A stretch of DNA of 42,257 bases. Origin: Bacteroidales bacterium (GTDB lineage: Bacteria > Bacteroidota > Bacteroidia > Bacteroidales > UBA932). The notes beneath the pieces are model-generated. The model had not been told where the DNA came from. It worked only from the letters and a program-made list of their open reading frames with translations, and did no database searches. Below, piece by piece: positions 41,999 through 42,257 of the stretch; positions within the stretch are counted from its first letter, which is position 1; each line of letters begins with the position of its first letter. The stretch is taken from positions 1-42,257 of the forward strand of contig JAFRXO010000059.1 in assembly GCA_017443465.1 (NCBI GenBank), read 5' to 3'. The translations under genes were made by a program, and so were the position numbers.

Positions 41999-42202
41999 AT
42001 CGGAAACGATCCGCCAAGTGGGCGATGTAATCCCAGAAGCATCAGCACGTTAGGCGAGTATCACCGGGTTTCCTATGATTGCTACAATATCGGATTTTTT
42101 CATTCATTTTTGCTGGTTCTGTCTCGTTTTTGTCCCGTTTGTATTATATTTGCGCTGGTGGTTTAACTACCTGATACACAATATATTAACATCGGAAACG
42201 AT
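41999..42202. repeat. Direct repeat pair ATCGGAAACGAT, 192 bp apart
   Basis: The 12-mer occurs at 41999-42010 and 42191-42202, with similar flanking bases (AACA(A) before). Each copy is itself an imperfect palindrome with ATCG and CGAT arms around GAAA. The right copy lies just before the partial gene at 42223. The pair could be regulator or integrase arm sites, or part of an attachment site. Confidence 0.45.
42145..42152 (+). promoter_or_regulatory. Bacteroidota -7 box for the right-edge gene
   Basis: TATATTTG matches TAnnTTTG exactly and lies 70 nt upstream of the ATG at 42223. The region before it contains TTTTTG and TTTG tracts but none at the ideal -33 distance. Confidence 0.5.
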
Positions 42203-42222
42203 ACGAAAATAAAGGTTAGGAA

Positions 42223-42257
42223 ATGGCAAAAACGAAAAAGGAAATCAAAGTGAAGGA
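42223..42257 (+). CDS. 5' end of a gene, possibly a tyrosine-type integrase
   Basis: Only 11 codons are inside the window (MAKTKKEIKVK). The lysine-rich start resembles the N-termini I associate with the arm-binding domain of Bacteroidales tyrosine recombinases, and the upstream promoter and short direct repeats would fit the end of an integrated element. This is a weak inference from very little sequence; a ribosomal or DNA-binding protein is equally possible. The start is supported by the promoter box at 42145-42152 and an A-rich leader. Confidence 0.35.
   Translation, partial: MAKTKKEIKVK

Noticed and set aside
1-42257. Search by eye for tRNA genes, rRNA, riboswitches, CRISPR repeats and insertion sequences
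   Set aside because: No GGTTCGA-type T-loop with a matching acceptor stem, no regularly spaced repeats with spacers, and no transposase frame were seen.

Overview
The window is a piece of a chromosome from a member of the Bacteroidales (Bacteroidota), probably an uncultured gut-type lineage. The reasons are tandem SusC/SusD pairs, a DUF6377 regulator, repeated TAnnTTTG-type -7 promoter boxes, start sites without strong Shine-Dalgarno sequences, and the Bacteroidota order of the division and cell-wall (dcw) genes. A family cannot be assigned from the sequence alone.

Layout. (1) 1-2330: an HprK/PEPCK-like P-loop kinase gene with its own promoter and terminator, a duplicated 38-bp repeat, and an AT-rich secreted protein of unknown function whose C-terminus runs into GC-rich repeat-like DNA. 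(2) 2371-5537, minus strand: gltX, rpiB and truB. (3) 5851-22229, plus strand: a polysaccharide utilisation locus (PUL). It has a DUF6377 membrane regulator, then a promoter with a palindromic candidate operator, then susC-susD-susC-susD, a DUF1735 surface lipoprotein, a secreted FAD-dependent oxidoreductase with a carbohydrate-binding-like N-terminal domain, and a heparinase II/III-type lyase. (4) 22231-37782, minus strand, read from high to low coordinate: the complete dcw cluster mraZ-rsmH-ftsL-ftsI-murE-mraY-murD-ftsW-murG-murC-ftsQ-ftsA-ftsZ. Many of its genes overlap by 1-4 nt or lie within about 20 nt of each other. (5) 38018-41956, minus strand: an LEA/WHy-like lipoprotein, a SPOR protein, rpoN and radC, followed by upp with its own candidate promoter and a clear terminator. 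(6) 41957-42257: a promoter region leading into the first codons of a plus-strand gene that may be an integrase of an element lying to the right.

How the parts work together. The dcw operon makes lipid-linked peptidoglycan precursors (MurE, MraY, MurD, MurG, MurC) and the septal machine (FtsL, FtsI, FtsW, FtsQ, FtsA, FtsZ). It starts from a promoter overlain by five TGGRA motifs, four of them exactly 10 bp apart, which fits MraZ autoregulation. The PUL should import oligosaccharides through two SusCD transporters and attack a uronic-acid-type or oxidised glycan with a lyase and a flavoenzyme. It encodes no glycoside hydrolase or sulfatase. It lies tail to tail with ftsZ with one base between the stop codons and no terminator.

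Most interesting points: strong over-representation of the palindrome CATATG (at least 58 copies by eye, about 10 expected), the MraZ operator array, the oxidoreductase-plus-lyase PUL, the PUL operator palindrome, the 72-bp-period repeat near 1500, and the possible element end at the right edge. No tRNA, rRNA, CRISPR array or complete insertion sequence was seen.
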